From assembly GCA_964534845.1 (NCBI GenBank), contig CAZHPV010000042.1, positions 1-22,095 on the forward strand: a stretch of DNA of 22,095 nt, read 5' to 3'. The position numbers and the translations under genes are program-made. The notes below the pieces were generated by a model. It did not search any database and was not told the DNA's origin. It saw nothing but the letters and a program-made list of their open reading frames with translations. Below are positions 1 through 7,299 of the stretch, in pieces. Numbering within the stretch: position 1 is the stretch's first letter; the number at the start of each line of letters is the position of its first letter. The stretch is from CALCKU01 sp964534845 (lineage in GTDB: Bacteria; Pseudomonadota; Alphaproteobacteria; Caulobacterales; Maricaulaceae).

Positions 1-171
1 GCCTGAGCGTACGCGGGATTTAAAGCCTTCAATCACATTTTCCAGATCGGGAGACGCTTCTCCGGGGCGTGGTTTATTTCTATCGGGACGGCCACCACTA
101 CCCCAAGGGCTCTTTCCTCCCTTTGGTCGCTTACCGCCATTATTGCCCCAAGGGCTTTTCTTGTCTGACAT
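1..171 (-). CDS. hflK: HflK, N-terminal fragment (FtsH protease modulator)
   Basis: The first 57 codons of a gene running off the left edge. The product begins MSDKKSPWGNNGGKRPKGG, with two SPWG repeats in a Gly/Lys/Pro-rich tail, then PDLENVIEGFKSRVR. This is the cytoplasmic N-terminus typical of HflK, the SPFH/prohibitin-type inner-membrane protein that joins HflC to form a complex modulating FtsH. The transmembrane segment and SPFH domain lie outside the window. An AGAGGA Shine-Dalgarno sits about 7 bases before the ATG. folA lies 142 bases upstream on the same strand, and folA followed by hflK is a familiar alphaproteobacterial order (established knowledge). The assignment rests on this short region and its context only. 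Confidence 0.85.
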   Translation of the reverse strand, partial: MSDKKSPWGNNGGKRPKGGKSPWGSGGRPDRNKPRPGEASPDLENVIEGFKSRVRSG

Positions 172-313
172 TTGCTTTCCTCTAAGGCTGCGTAACTCAG
201 CTAAATATCTTTGCCTATATGTGGACGCCCAATACGTTCATATCAAGGCCTAGCCACTAATTTAATCAGTCGATTTCGGGAATCATTGACCAAGCGCACT
301 CATGTTTACATTT

Positions 314-841
314 TTAACGGCGTTCATAAAGCCGAATTGTAAAGGCGTAGTCATCTTTAGGGCCTTTGGGCTGTTCTTGCATTGAAACTTCACGCCATTC
401 ATCTTTAAAAATCGCAGGGAAATGCGCGTCGCCTTCAATCATGGCGTCTACTTCCGTAACATAGAGGCGGTCACAAAGAGGCATGAGCCTCGCATATATT
501 TTCGCCCCGCCGATCAGCATGATCTCATCGACACCCATCTCGCCCGCCAATTCATAGCCCCGTCCGATCATAGCCTTCATATCGGTAAAGATTTCGGCCT
601 TGCGGGCTTTATAGTCCGGGTTACGTGTTAAAACGAGGTTTGGCCGCCCGGGTAAGGCAAAGGGCAAGCTTTCCCATGTCACGCGCCCCATCATCACCGG
701 CTTGCCCATAGTCGTGTTTTTGAAAAATTTCAGATCAGATGAAAGACGCCAAGGCAAATCCCCATCCCGGCCAATGACCCCGTTGCGGGATTTCGCCACT
801 ATAAGAGACAAGGATGGATAGTTCACAAGATTCGTTTCCAT
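314..841 (-). CDS. folA: Dihydrofolate reductase
   Basis: Reduces dihydrofolate to tetrahydrofolate with NADPH, in the cytoplasm; it regenerates the cofactor consumed by ThyA, encoded about 2 kb away. Family motifs read in order: SLIVAKSRNGVIG, GDLPWRLSSDLKFFK (substrate site, with the acidic residue of LSSDLKFF), KPVMMGRVTWESLP (NADPH site), PNLVLTRN and EIMLIGGAKIYA. Length is normal at about 165-180 residues. The start is uncertain. ATG at 841 is used here; ATG at 859 would add six residues, and GTG at 826, with GGAA nine bases upstream, would give MNYPSLSLIVA, closest to usual family N-termini. No candidate has a strong Shine-Dalgarno. The gene is divergent from the VUT-family gene, with only 26-59 bases between starts. 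Confidence 0.95.
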   Translation of the reverse strand: METNLVNYPSLSLIVAKSRNGVIGRDGDLPWRLSSDLKFFKNTTMGKPVMMGRVTWESLPFALPGRPNLVLTRNPDYKARKAEIFTDMKAMIGRGYELAGEMGVDEIMLIGGAKIYARLMPLCDRLYVTEVDAMIEGDAHFPAIFKDEWREVSMQEQPKGPKDDYAFTIRLYERR

Positions 842-885
842 AAAATATGGGTTACACATGAAGACACGGCGGGTATAGTCAGCTT

Positions 886-1470
886 ATGTCAGCAAATGGA
901 AAAAAATCACACAATCCGCGCCCAGCGCCCCGCACAAGCTTACGATATATAAAATATACACTGGTCTACATCCTCTTAATTCCCTTTATCAATTGGAGTT
1001 TCACATGGGCTCCAATGGTGGAAATACCGGGCCTTGCGAAATGGGCGTTTAATCCGGTTACCGTCGTTACAGGTCTGGTTCTTGTTGTTAGGGATTTTGC
1101 ACAGCGAGAAATCGGTCATGAGGTCTTAATTGCCATGATGATTGCTTTGGGTTTAACTTTTGTAACCAGCGGGGCTGAACTCGCTCTGGCTAGCGGGGCT
1201 GCCTTCCTGATTTCCGAACTTGTCGACTATGCTATGTTTACCTTCACCAAATACAAGCTCTCGACACGTGTCTTGCTATCCTCGGCCATTGCCGCCCCGA
1301 TTGATACCACAGCTTTTTTATTCGGGGCCAGTTTTATACGCGATGGTCAGTTTTCCGCGGCTAATATAATCATGAGTATAGGCGGGAAAATGGCCGGGGC
1401 TTTCGTTGTCTGGTGGCTTATTCGCAAATATATGGAAGTCCCTGCCGAACCTTCAGCCACCAATACGTGA
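886..1470 (+). CDS. VUT family membrane protein (DUF165/YhhQ-like putative queuosine-precursor transporter)
   Basis: A 194-residue polytopic inner-membrane protein. After a basic tail (residues 1-22) come hydrophobic segments near 24-45, 52-70, 80-98, 101-117, 128-148 and 158-178. The segment NPVTVVTGLVLVVRDFAQREIGH matches the conserved core of the VUT/YhhQ family, whose E. coli member imports preQ0/preQ1 for queuosine synthesis. ELVDYAMFTFTKYK and the SSAIAAPIDTTAFLFGA segment also fit. The substrate of this branch is inferred, not shown. The Shine-Dalgarno before ATG 886 is weak, and no later Met would keep the first membrane segment. The gene diverges from folA and converges on the oxidoreductase gene, with three bases between stop codons. 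Confidence 0.75.
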   Translation: MSANGKKSHNPRPAPRTSLRYIKYTLVYILLIPFINWSFTWAPMVEIPGLAKWAFNPVTVVTGLVLVVRDFAQREIGHEVLIAMMIALGLTFVTSGAELALASGAAFLISELVDYAMFTFTKYKLSTRVLLSSAIAAPIDTTAFLFGASFIRDGQFSAANIIMSIGGKMAGAFVVWWLIRKYMEVPAEPSATNT

Positions 1471-1473
1471 CGC

Positions 1474-2613
1474 CTAAAGCGCCATTTGCGGACAAAGCAG
1501 AAATTTCTCACCCGTAACCTTGGCATTATACCGTGCAACCACATCCGCATTTAACGCCTCAGAGAGCGAAATCTCATCCGTATAGTGACTTGCGAATGTT
1601 GTTTTCAACTCCTGTGCAACCCGCATACGCAATCGCATGCCGACCTCCATTCCAGCCTTGGCCAGAAAATTTGGTAGCAACCAGCCCCCGACACCCCAAG
1701 CCATGCCATAGCCCCGGCTTAAGACTGTAGGAGACATATCCAAACTACCGTAGAGATAGACTTGTTTATGATGGATAGACCCGTAAATACTATAGGCTCC
1801 CGGCGTACGCGCAGCCGCCGCCTCCATCGCTTGTAAAATATTCGAGGCTAGCTCGCCGCCGCCTGTGGCATCAAACGCCAGAGTGGCACCCGTCGCATGA
1901 ATTGCGTCAGTAAGTTGAGCCATGAAATCAGCATCCGAACTATTACAAACATATTTCGCGCCAAGCTTTTTGAGTAAATCCGCCTGAGATTTGCGGCGCA
2001 CAATATTTACAAGCGCAACACCGTCAGCTTGACAAATGCGGTTAAGCATTTGGCCCAAATTGGACGCTGCGGCTGTATGCACCAAAGCGCTATGGCCTTC
2101 CATTTTCATAGTCTCAATCATGGACAAAGCCGTTAACGGGTTTACGAAACTCGACGCACCGTCCTTGGCGGTATGGCCATCAAGTAAAGGCAGACACATA
2201 AGCGCTGGCAAACATCTATATTGCGCATACATGCCACCACCCAGCCCAGCGACAATTTTCCCGATCAAGGCTTGCGCCGTTTTATCCGAGCCCGCAGCAA
2301 CCACAGTGCCTGCTCCTTCATTTCCGACGGGCAAGGCCTGCCCGATCCGGGCTTTCATGACGCCCATACCGTGCGCAGAGACAGGCGCCGTCAATACCGT
2401 AGAAGCTCCTTTGCCCGATGAGCTGGCCTTGGACATATCTGTCCACCCAAACATAACACCGTGATCTGACGGGTTAATAGGTGTGGCCTCGACACGTATC
2501 AAAACTTCATTTTCTTTTGGGACAGGAAGCGGGGCTTCGACGAGTTCCAAGCGCAACTGCGCGTCTGCACCTATAGTCGATTGCATGGTTAAATAGGATT
2601 TAGGTAACGACAT
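1474..2613 (-). CDS. MDR-superfamily zinc-independent oxidoreductase (quinone oxidoreductase-like)
   Basis: A 379-residue medium-chain dehydrogenase/reductase. The GroES-like N-terminal domain contains VLIRVEATPINPSDHG (residues about 37-52) and LPVGNEGAGTVVAAGSD (about 94-110). The Rossmann nucleotide-binding domain follows: ALVHTAAASNLGQMLNRI (about 176-193), VNIVRRKSQADLLKKLGAKYV and LAFDATGGGEL. The Cys/His zinc ligands of alcohol dehydrogenases are absent, as in quinone oxidoreductases and enoyl reductases, so the reaction is probably NAD(P)H-dependent reduction of a quinone or enone; the substrate is unknown. The start is ATG 2613 because GGAG lies six bases upstream at 2620-2623; the in-frame TTG at 2625 overlaps that Shine-Dalgarno. 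It follows thyA on the same strand after about 115 bases. Confidence 0.85.
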   Translation of the reverse strand: MSLPKSYLTMQSTIGADAQLRLELVEAPLPVPKENEVLIRVEATPINPSDHGVMFGWTDMSKASSSGKGASTVLTAPVSAHGMGVMKARIGQALPVGNEGAGTVVAAGSDKTAQALIGKIVAGLGGGMYAQYRCLPALMCLPLLDGHTAKDGASSFVNPLTALSMIETMKMEGHSALVHTAAASNLGQMLNRICQADGVALVNIVRRKSQADLLKKLGAKYVCNSSDADFMAQLTDAIHATGATLAFDATGGGELASNILQAMEAAAARTPGAYSIYGSIHHKQVYLYGSLDMSPTVLSRGYGMAWGVGGWLLPNFLAKAGMEVGMRLRMRVAQELKTTFASHYTDEISLSEALNADVVARYNAKVTGEKFLLCPQMAL

Positions 2614-2730
2614 CAAGAACTCCAAACTTACTGGCTCTTTTGCTTAGCTGTAATCCCCGTATTTGTCCCAAACTAATTATGCAAACCCTGTATTCAGAAT
2701 TGGAGGGAGAATATCGAGTAACTGTGGTGC

Positions 2731-3555
2731 TTAAACAGCAACCTTACCTGCAATATGGGGATGGGATTTATAGCCGACAATTTTTATATCCTCATATCGG
2801 AAATCATAGAGCGAGCGGACATCTTTATTAAGCTTAAGGCGCGGCAAAGGTTTTGGCGCGCGTTGTAATTGCTCCGTAACTTGCTCGAAGTGATTGCTAT
2901 AAATATGCGCGTCCCCAAAACTGTGAATAAATTCACCTGCTTCCAGGTCGCAGACCTGTGCCATCATTTCGGTCAGCAAGGCATAGCTTGCAATATTGAA
3001 CGGCACGCCCAGAAAAATATCCGCGCTGCGTTGATAAAGCTGGCAGTTTAAACGCCCCCGGCCACCCTTTACAGGTGTGACGTGGAATTGAAAAAGGCAA
3101 TGACATGGCGGGAGAGCCATTTCGTCAACATCAGCCGGGTTCCAAGCCGAAACAATATGGCGACGCGAATAAGGGTTGGTTTTAATGGCCTCCACAACTT
3201 TGGACACCTGATCTATAATTCTTACATTGCCTCTTTCATCCGGCGGGGCTTCCCAACGCCGCCACTGCTTGCCATAGACCGGACCAAGATCACCACTGGG
3301 GTCCGCCCATTCATCCCAGATACGCACGCCATTTTCTTTTAAATATCCAATATTTGTATCACCGGCGAGAAACCAAATCAGCTCATGAACAATCGATTTT
3401 CGGTGCAGTTTTTTTGTTGTCACCATGGGAAAGCCATCTGCTAAGTCAAAGCGCATTTGATAGCCAAATACACCCCGTGTTCCCGTCCCTGTACGGTCAA
3501 GGCGGTCAATTCCCGTTTCCATAACATGAGAAAGTAGGTCGAGATATTGTTGCAT
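2731..3555 (-). CDS. thyA: Thymidylate synthase
   Basis: Converts dUMP to dTMP using methylene-tetrahydrofolate and releases dihydrofolate, the substrate of FolA. At 274 residues the length is close to other bacterial ThyA proteins. Visible motifs are DRTGTGTRGVFG (20-31), FPMVTTKKLHRKSIVHELIW (42-61), DLGPVYGKQWR (89-99), the double-arginine phosphate-binding stretch NPYSRRHIVSAWNP (127-140), the catalytic cysteine in LPPCHCLFQF (Cys151), LYQRSADIFLGVPFNIASYA (173-192), the second conserved folate/dUMP-binding region HSFGDAHIYSNH (211-222), and a C-terminus ending KVAV. It lies 68 bases after the M14 peptidase gene on the same strand and may be its last partner or start a new transcript. No missing residue noticed. 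Confidence 0.98.
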   Translation of the reverse strand: MQQYLDLLSHVMETGIDRLDRTGTGTRGVFGYQMRFDLADGFPMVTTKKLHRKSIVHELIWFLAGDTNIGYLKENGVRIWDEWADPSGDLGPVYGKQWRRWEAPPDERGNVRIIDQVSKVVEAIKTNPYSRRHIVSAWNPADVDEMALPPCHCLFQFHVTPVKGGRGRLNCQLYQRSADIFLGVPFNIASYALLTEMMAQVCDLEAGEFIHSFGDAHIYSNHFEQVTEQLQRAPKPLPRLKLNKDVRSLYDFRYEDIKIVGYKSHPHIAGKVAV

Positions 3556-3623
3556 ATTACTCCGCTAGCCTATTTTTGCTGATTCGGGAATATGCAGGCG
3601 GTCCTTATCCACAAGGCGCAGAT

Positions 3624-4742
3624 TTAGAGCCTATCGATCACAGCCAACATCGCGTCCAATGAGGCCGCCCCCAAATTCGCGCAGCGCTCTGGCGACCAGC
3701 CAAATTCGGGGTCAGGCATATTGGCATTATCTTTAAAGGGCATTTCCAATGTCATGGCCAGACAATCAAAGGCATGGGCTGTATAATTTGTGCAATAGGA
3801 CATGTTCGCCTTCCCCTTTGGCGTCTTCGGATACCCCACCTCAGTCTGAAAATCCGGCGATGCCACTTTATAGGCCGTTAGAAACTCAGCGAGATTGCGG
3901 GCCTGTTTTTCGGTGTAATCCGGTATACCCTCAGCCCCCGCAATGAAATTATAAGGCAGGCTTTCATCGCCGTGAACATCCAGACACATATGGGGCGGGT
4001 CAATTTTCATTGCGGCCAAGACGTGATAGACTTCTGGCGATGACTGCAAGGACGCCTTGTTCCATTCCCTGTTCAAATTAGAGCCAGCATAATTAGTGCG
4101 CAAATGGCCTTCAAAGCTCCCGTCGGGGTTCATATTTGGAACAATATGAAAACGCCCCTTTTCACGCAAGCGCCGCGCGACGGGATCATTATTATCCATC
4201 AAGCGAGATAAAAATCCTTCCATCCACCACGATGCTTGTGTTTCGCCAGGATGTTGACGCCCGATAACCCACATAACCGTCTCGCCAGACCCTATGGAAA
4301 GGCAGTCCATATCTCGCCCATTTATAGTCTGGCCTAATACCCGCAATGAAACCGCGTCATGATGCAAGCATTCTGCGATTAAACCCGCGTGACGCTCCAG
4401 ACTATACGGCGCGAAATAAGCGTAATAAACGCTCTCAAATTCAGGGGTATGTTGCCAGCTGAGCTGACCATTTACATAATTCGTGGCAAGGCGAAACCAT
4501 GTCTCGCGGTCATAACTCACGCAAACTTTGTAATCTTTCCATCCCCCTTTAAACGCAGCTTCACCAGCATTTTCCAAGGTGAAATGGCAGGCCTCGTCTT
4601 TTGCGCCCGTTAGGCGAAAATGAAACCATTGGAAAAAACCTGAGTCCCTATCCTTAGCGATAGATAAACGAATATTGGCAGGCGTGTCCGCCTGATGGAC
4701 AATGATATTCCCGCTATCAAAGGCTGAACTAATGTGAAGCAT
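3624..4742 (-). CDS. M14 family zinc carboxypeptidase (cytosolic carboxypeptidase-like)
   Basis: A 372-residue metallocarboxypeptidase of the bacterial branch related to eukaryotic cytosolic carboxypeptidases. Residues 1-120 form the beta-rich N-terminal domain typical of that branch (FQWFHFRLTG, YKVCVSYD, YYAYFAPYS). The catalytic domain shows the zinc motif HPGET (His164, Glu167), NMNPDG (203-208), substrate-binding SNLNREW (221-227), the third zinc ligand His257 in LDVHGDES, and the catalytic glutamate in LEMPFKD (Glu333). No signal peptide, so cytoplasmic. The start has GAG six bases upstream. It follows the NAGS gene by 41 bases and is probably co-transcribed with it and argE; a link to arginine metabolism is only suggested by this context. 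The natural substrate is unknown. Confidence 0.88.
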   Translation of the reverse strand: MLHISSAFDSGNIIVHQADTPANIRLSIAKDRDSGFFQWFHFRLTGAKDEACHFTLENAGEAAFKGGWKDYKVCVSYDRETWFRLATNYVNGQLSWQHTPEFESVYYAYFAPYSLERHAGLIAECLHHDAVSLRVLGQTINGRDMDCLSIGSGETVMWVIGRQHPGETQASWWMEGFLSRLMDNNDPVARRLREKGRFHIVPNMNPDGSFEGHLRTNYAGSNLNREWNKASLQSSPEVYHVLAAMKIDPPHMCLDVHGDESLPYNFIAGAEGIPDYTEKQARNLAEFLTAYKVASPDFQTEVGYPKTPKGKANMSYCTNYTAHAFDCLAMTLEMPFKDNANMPDPEFGWSPERCANLGAASLDAMLAVIDRL

Positions 4743-4783
4743 GGTATTCTCGGTTGGCTGGTTTTAAGGCAATATCTATGCCG

Positions 4784-5944
4784 TTATATTCCCTGACTTG
4801 TAAAGTCATCCGGGGCGCTGGCAGCGGCTAAAATAGCGCTCGGCACCTCCGGGGCAGAGAGTCCCATCCAGAAGACACGCCACTCCCCACTCACCTGCAT
4901 GCCATCGCAATGGCGCATATACCAATCGTTAAACGGGTTACCCATACGCGAGCGCCAGAAAAAGGCGGGCACAGTTTGACACATATGTTCCCAAATATCC
5001 CGCGCTATGCCTTCACCGCGCGCTTCCTGCGTTACCCAGAACTTGGATAGATAGGGCAAACCGGCCAATCCGGTAAAAATCGCGCCTCCGCGATAATCGG
5101 CCTCGATAAAAGCATATTCCGGTACAATTTCGAAAAATCCGTCCCGCAAGGGTTTATCAAAGGCCCCTTCTATAGAAGCCTTTAAACGCTGGGTATCCAA
5201 GACGGTGAAATCCTTGACATCGACCATTTTCGCCCCATGCCTAAACATGGTACCAGAACCTCGTGTCGTGAATAACTCACCCAATAAATTAAGCGGCGAG
5301 GCTATAATGTAGGCGCGTTTATCCTGACCAGATACGGTCTTTTTATCTGTCAATTGTCGCACGATATTTACAAACCGACTTTGCGCCAAACTAAGATCGT
5401 CCGCATTATAACTTTCACCCATATTTTCTATTTTCACCACACCTATCCGTTGCCCGTTTACGGACAATCCACCTGAAGGCTGTAAGAATATAACTTTATT
5501 GGGTTTAATTTCCGTTATCAGCTTACTTAGCGGCATGGGCTTTCGCCGATCTATCATTTCCAAGATAGGCAAAACACCCGATCGGGTGGATTTGCGAATT
5601 TCGGGAAGCAAACCATAGCTAGCGGTATCAAGCTTGGTCGTGCGAATGGACACGCCGTCCAATTCTTTGACCAAACGGCGGGCCAGAAATTTTACTTTGG
5701 TTCGGTCATCATCTATCGCGCCTATCAGCAAAATCGGAAATAGTTTTAACTCCGATAAAATCAACAAATTACTGATCAAGGCTTCCAGAAGCGGGTTTTT
5801 TAGGCAGCGCGGATCAAGGACAATAAACGCAAACCGTTCTGGATCTTGGGATGCAAACAGGTCGGCATAATATTTTGCCTCATGCGTAGCGCCTACGGCG
5901 GACAAGCTGCGTAGAACTGTATCTCTCACGCTCGGCTTGCTCAC
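4784..5944 (-). CDS. N-acetylglutamate synthase with degenerate amino-acid-kinase domain (Maricaulis/Xanthomonas NAGS/K type)
   Basis: Predicted to make N-acetylglutamate from glutamate and acetyl-CoA, the first step of arginine synthesis. Residues about 20-225 align by eye with the amino-acid-kinase half of bifunctional NAGS/K enzymes: YYADLFASQDPERFAFIVL, ELKLFPILLIGA and KVIFLQPSGGL. The glycine-rich kinase motifs are gone: the usual KVGGAVLRD reads IVLDPRCLKN (41-50), and the HGAGPQ loop reads IGAIDDD (74-80). The C-terminal acetyltransferase half keeps LLGELFTTRGSGTMFR (220-235), ARGEGIARDIW (308-318), FFWRSRMGNPFNDWYMRHCDG (328-348) and EWRVFWMGL (354-362). It begins at GTG 5944, overlapping the argE stop as GTGA, with GAGG seven bases upstream. 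Kinase loss is inferred from motifs only. Confidence 0.85.
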   Translation of the reverse strand: MSKPSVRDTVLRSLSAVGATHEAKYYADLFASQDPERFAFIVLDPRCLKNPLLEALISNLLILSELKLFPILLIGAIDDDRTKVKFLARRLVKELDGVSIRTTKLDTASYGLLPEIRKSTRSGVLPILEMIDRRKPMPLSKLITEIKPNKVIFLQPSGGLSVNGQRIGVVKIENMGESYNADDLSLAQSRFVNIVRQLTDKKTVSGQDKRAYIIASPLNLLGELFTTRGSGTMFRHGAKMVDVKDFTVLDTQRLKASIEGAFDKPLRDGFFEIVPEYAFIEADYRGGAIFTGLAGLPYLSKFWVTQEARGEGIARDIWEHMCQTVPAFFWRSRMGNPFNDWYMRHCDGMQVSGEWRVFWMGLSAPEVPSAILAAASAPDDFTSQGI

Positions 5945-7029
5945 CCCTGCACCTCGCCTGATAGAGCCCTTTTATATATTTTGGCGGCGTCGATTAATTG
6001 TGAAGTCGATACAAATTCATTGGGTTTATGGGCCTGATCGACATCTCCGGGTCCTAAGACTACGGCGTTCACACCCGCCTCACTCAGCAGCGCCGCTTCG
6101 GTCCAATAAGGTAAATCTACGGGCTTATGTCCTGGAAAATAAGGGGCAAGAGCATTTATATTACGGGTTTCAAAAGGCTCAAGCTCTACAAGAGTATCCA
6201 GCCCATTATCTGAGCGAGCAGCCAAATCGAGGTCTTCAAATATGGCGTAAATATCACGCCTGCGGGCTTGTACATCATCTCCGGGCGGCGGACGCATGGA
6301 AAAGCTAAGCTTGGCCGTTGTCGGTATAACATTATAGGCCCCGTCGCCCGTAATATGACCTATATTAAAGCAAAGACCCTTATAGGGTGGCTCGCCAAAA
6401 TCTTTATGCGCATCCCCGTAATCCCCGAGCCTTGCGGCGAAGCGTGCGAGGTCAAGATAAGGGCGCTCGGTAACATCTGCCAGAGAGGAATGCCCTCCTT
6501 TTCCAGAAAACGCGGTCGAAAACGCCAACATACCGCGGTGGCGTTTCCCCGGCAGGGCCGAAGTCGGTTCACATATAATGGCGCGTTTAATACCGTCTAT
6601 ATGCCCCGACTTTATCACAACCGGCATGACTTCACTGCCATGCTCCTCATCCCCGGAAAACAGCACGGCGACATCCTTGGCTTGGACCGTGTCAAGACAG
6701 GCCAATATGCAAGCCGCCGCCCCCTTAATATCACTTGTGCCTAACCCATAGGCCTTACCTTCTTTTAAAACGACTTTATGCGGGTCCGTGCGCCAGCCAT
6801 CCGCTACAGGCACAGTATCAATATGCACATTTAGCAAGACTTTGGGCTGTCCCCAGCTGGCTAAAACATAGCCGCTATCCATTTTACCGCGCGAACGCGA
6901 AACGGTCTCTAAAATCAAGCGATCAGGACGGTAAGCCTTCAGAGCATTTTCCAGATATCGCAGACAGGCAATTTCGTCACCTGTCCCATTTTGCGTATCA
7001 AATCCAACAAGATTTTCTAACCACCCCAT
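5941..7029 (-). CDS. argE: Acetylornithine (or acetylcitrulline) deacetylase, M20 family
   Basis: Zinc-dependent deacetylase that removes the N-acetyl group late in the linear arginine pathway. Motifs: NVHIDTVP (His69, Asp71), GLGTSDIKG (metal-bridging Asp100), SGDEEHGSE (general base and metal ligand at 128/129), CEPT (Glu154), GKGGHSS (His180) and the C-terminal metal ligand in QAHKPNEFV (His334). At 362 residues it is slightly short at the N-terminus. The ATG at 7029 leaves only three residues before LENLVGFDT and has no good Shine-Dalgarno. AAGAGG at 7060-7065 lies six bases before an in-frame CTG at 7053, which would add eight residues. It is translationally coupled to the NAGS gene, fitting a pathway where acetylglutamate is made by NAGS and not recycled by ArgJ. 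Acetylcitrulline cannot be excluded as substrate. Confidence 0.92.
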   Translation of the reverse strand: MGWLENLVGFDTQNGTGDEIACLRYLENALKAYRPDRLILETVSRSRGKMDSGYVLASWGQPKVLLNVHIDTVPVADGWRTDPHKVVLKEGKAYGLGTSDIKGAAACILACLDTVQAKDVAVLFSGDEEHGSEVMPVVIKSGHIDGIKRAIICEPTSALPGKRHRGMLAFSTAFSGKGGHSSLADVTERPYLDLARFAARLGDYGDAHKDFGEPPYKGLCFNIGHITGDGAYNVIPTTAKLSFSMRPPPGDDVQARRRDIYAIFEDLDLAARSDNGLDTLVELEPFETRNINALAPYFPGHKPVDLPYWTEAALLSEAGVNAVVLGPGDVDQAHKPNEFVSTSQLIDAAKIYKRALSGEVQG

Positions 7030-7243
7030 TATCTTATTTATGTCAGTCGTCAGAATAAGCCTCTTAAAAATATATGTTTTAACAATCTGCGTTGAAACGG
7101 CGTTACGAATATATGGCGCTTTTCTCTATAGGGTAATGATAGATATTTAACGCTGACGCCAAAAATCCATCAATTACATTAGTCATGCCTAGCATACCAT
7201 CTGGCTGAGCCAAAAGGCTATGATGAATACAAATAAAACACAT

Positions 7244-7272
7244 AAAAAAACCACGCCGCTTTGGCGTGGTTT
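7244..7272 (-). terminator. Rho-independent terminator of the OmpA-domain gene
   Basis: On the minus strand the transcript reads AACCACGCC, a five-base loop, then GGCGTGGTT and a run of T residues (the A-run at 7244-7250). The stem is nine perfect base pairs plus one further A-T pair. It lies about 30 bases after the stop codon of the OmpA-domain gene. Confidence 0.93.
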
Positions 7273-7299
7273 CTTAAAACTTTGATCTAGCGATCTGAA

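Noticed and set aside
2036..2464. 142-codon plus-strand frame
   Set aside because: Antisense to the well-supported oxidoreductase gene; no protein-like motifs.
6268..6744. 158-codon plus-strand frame
   Set aside because: Antisense to argE, whose catalytic motifs are intact in the other strand.
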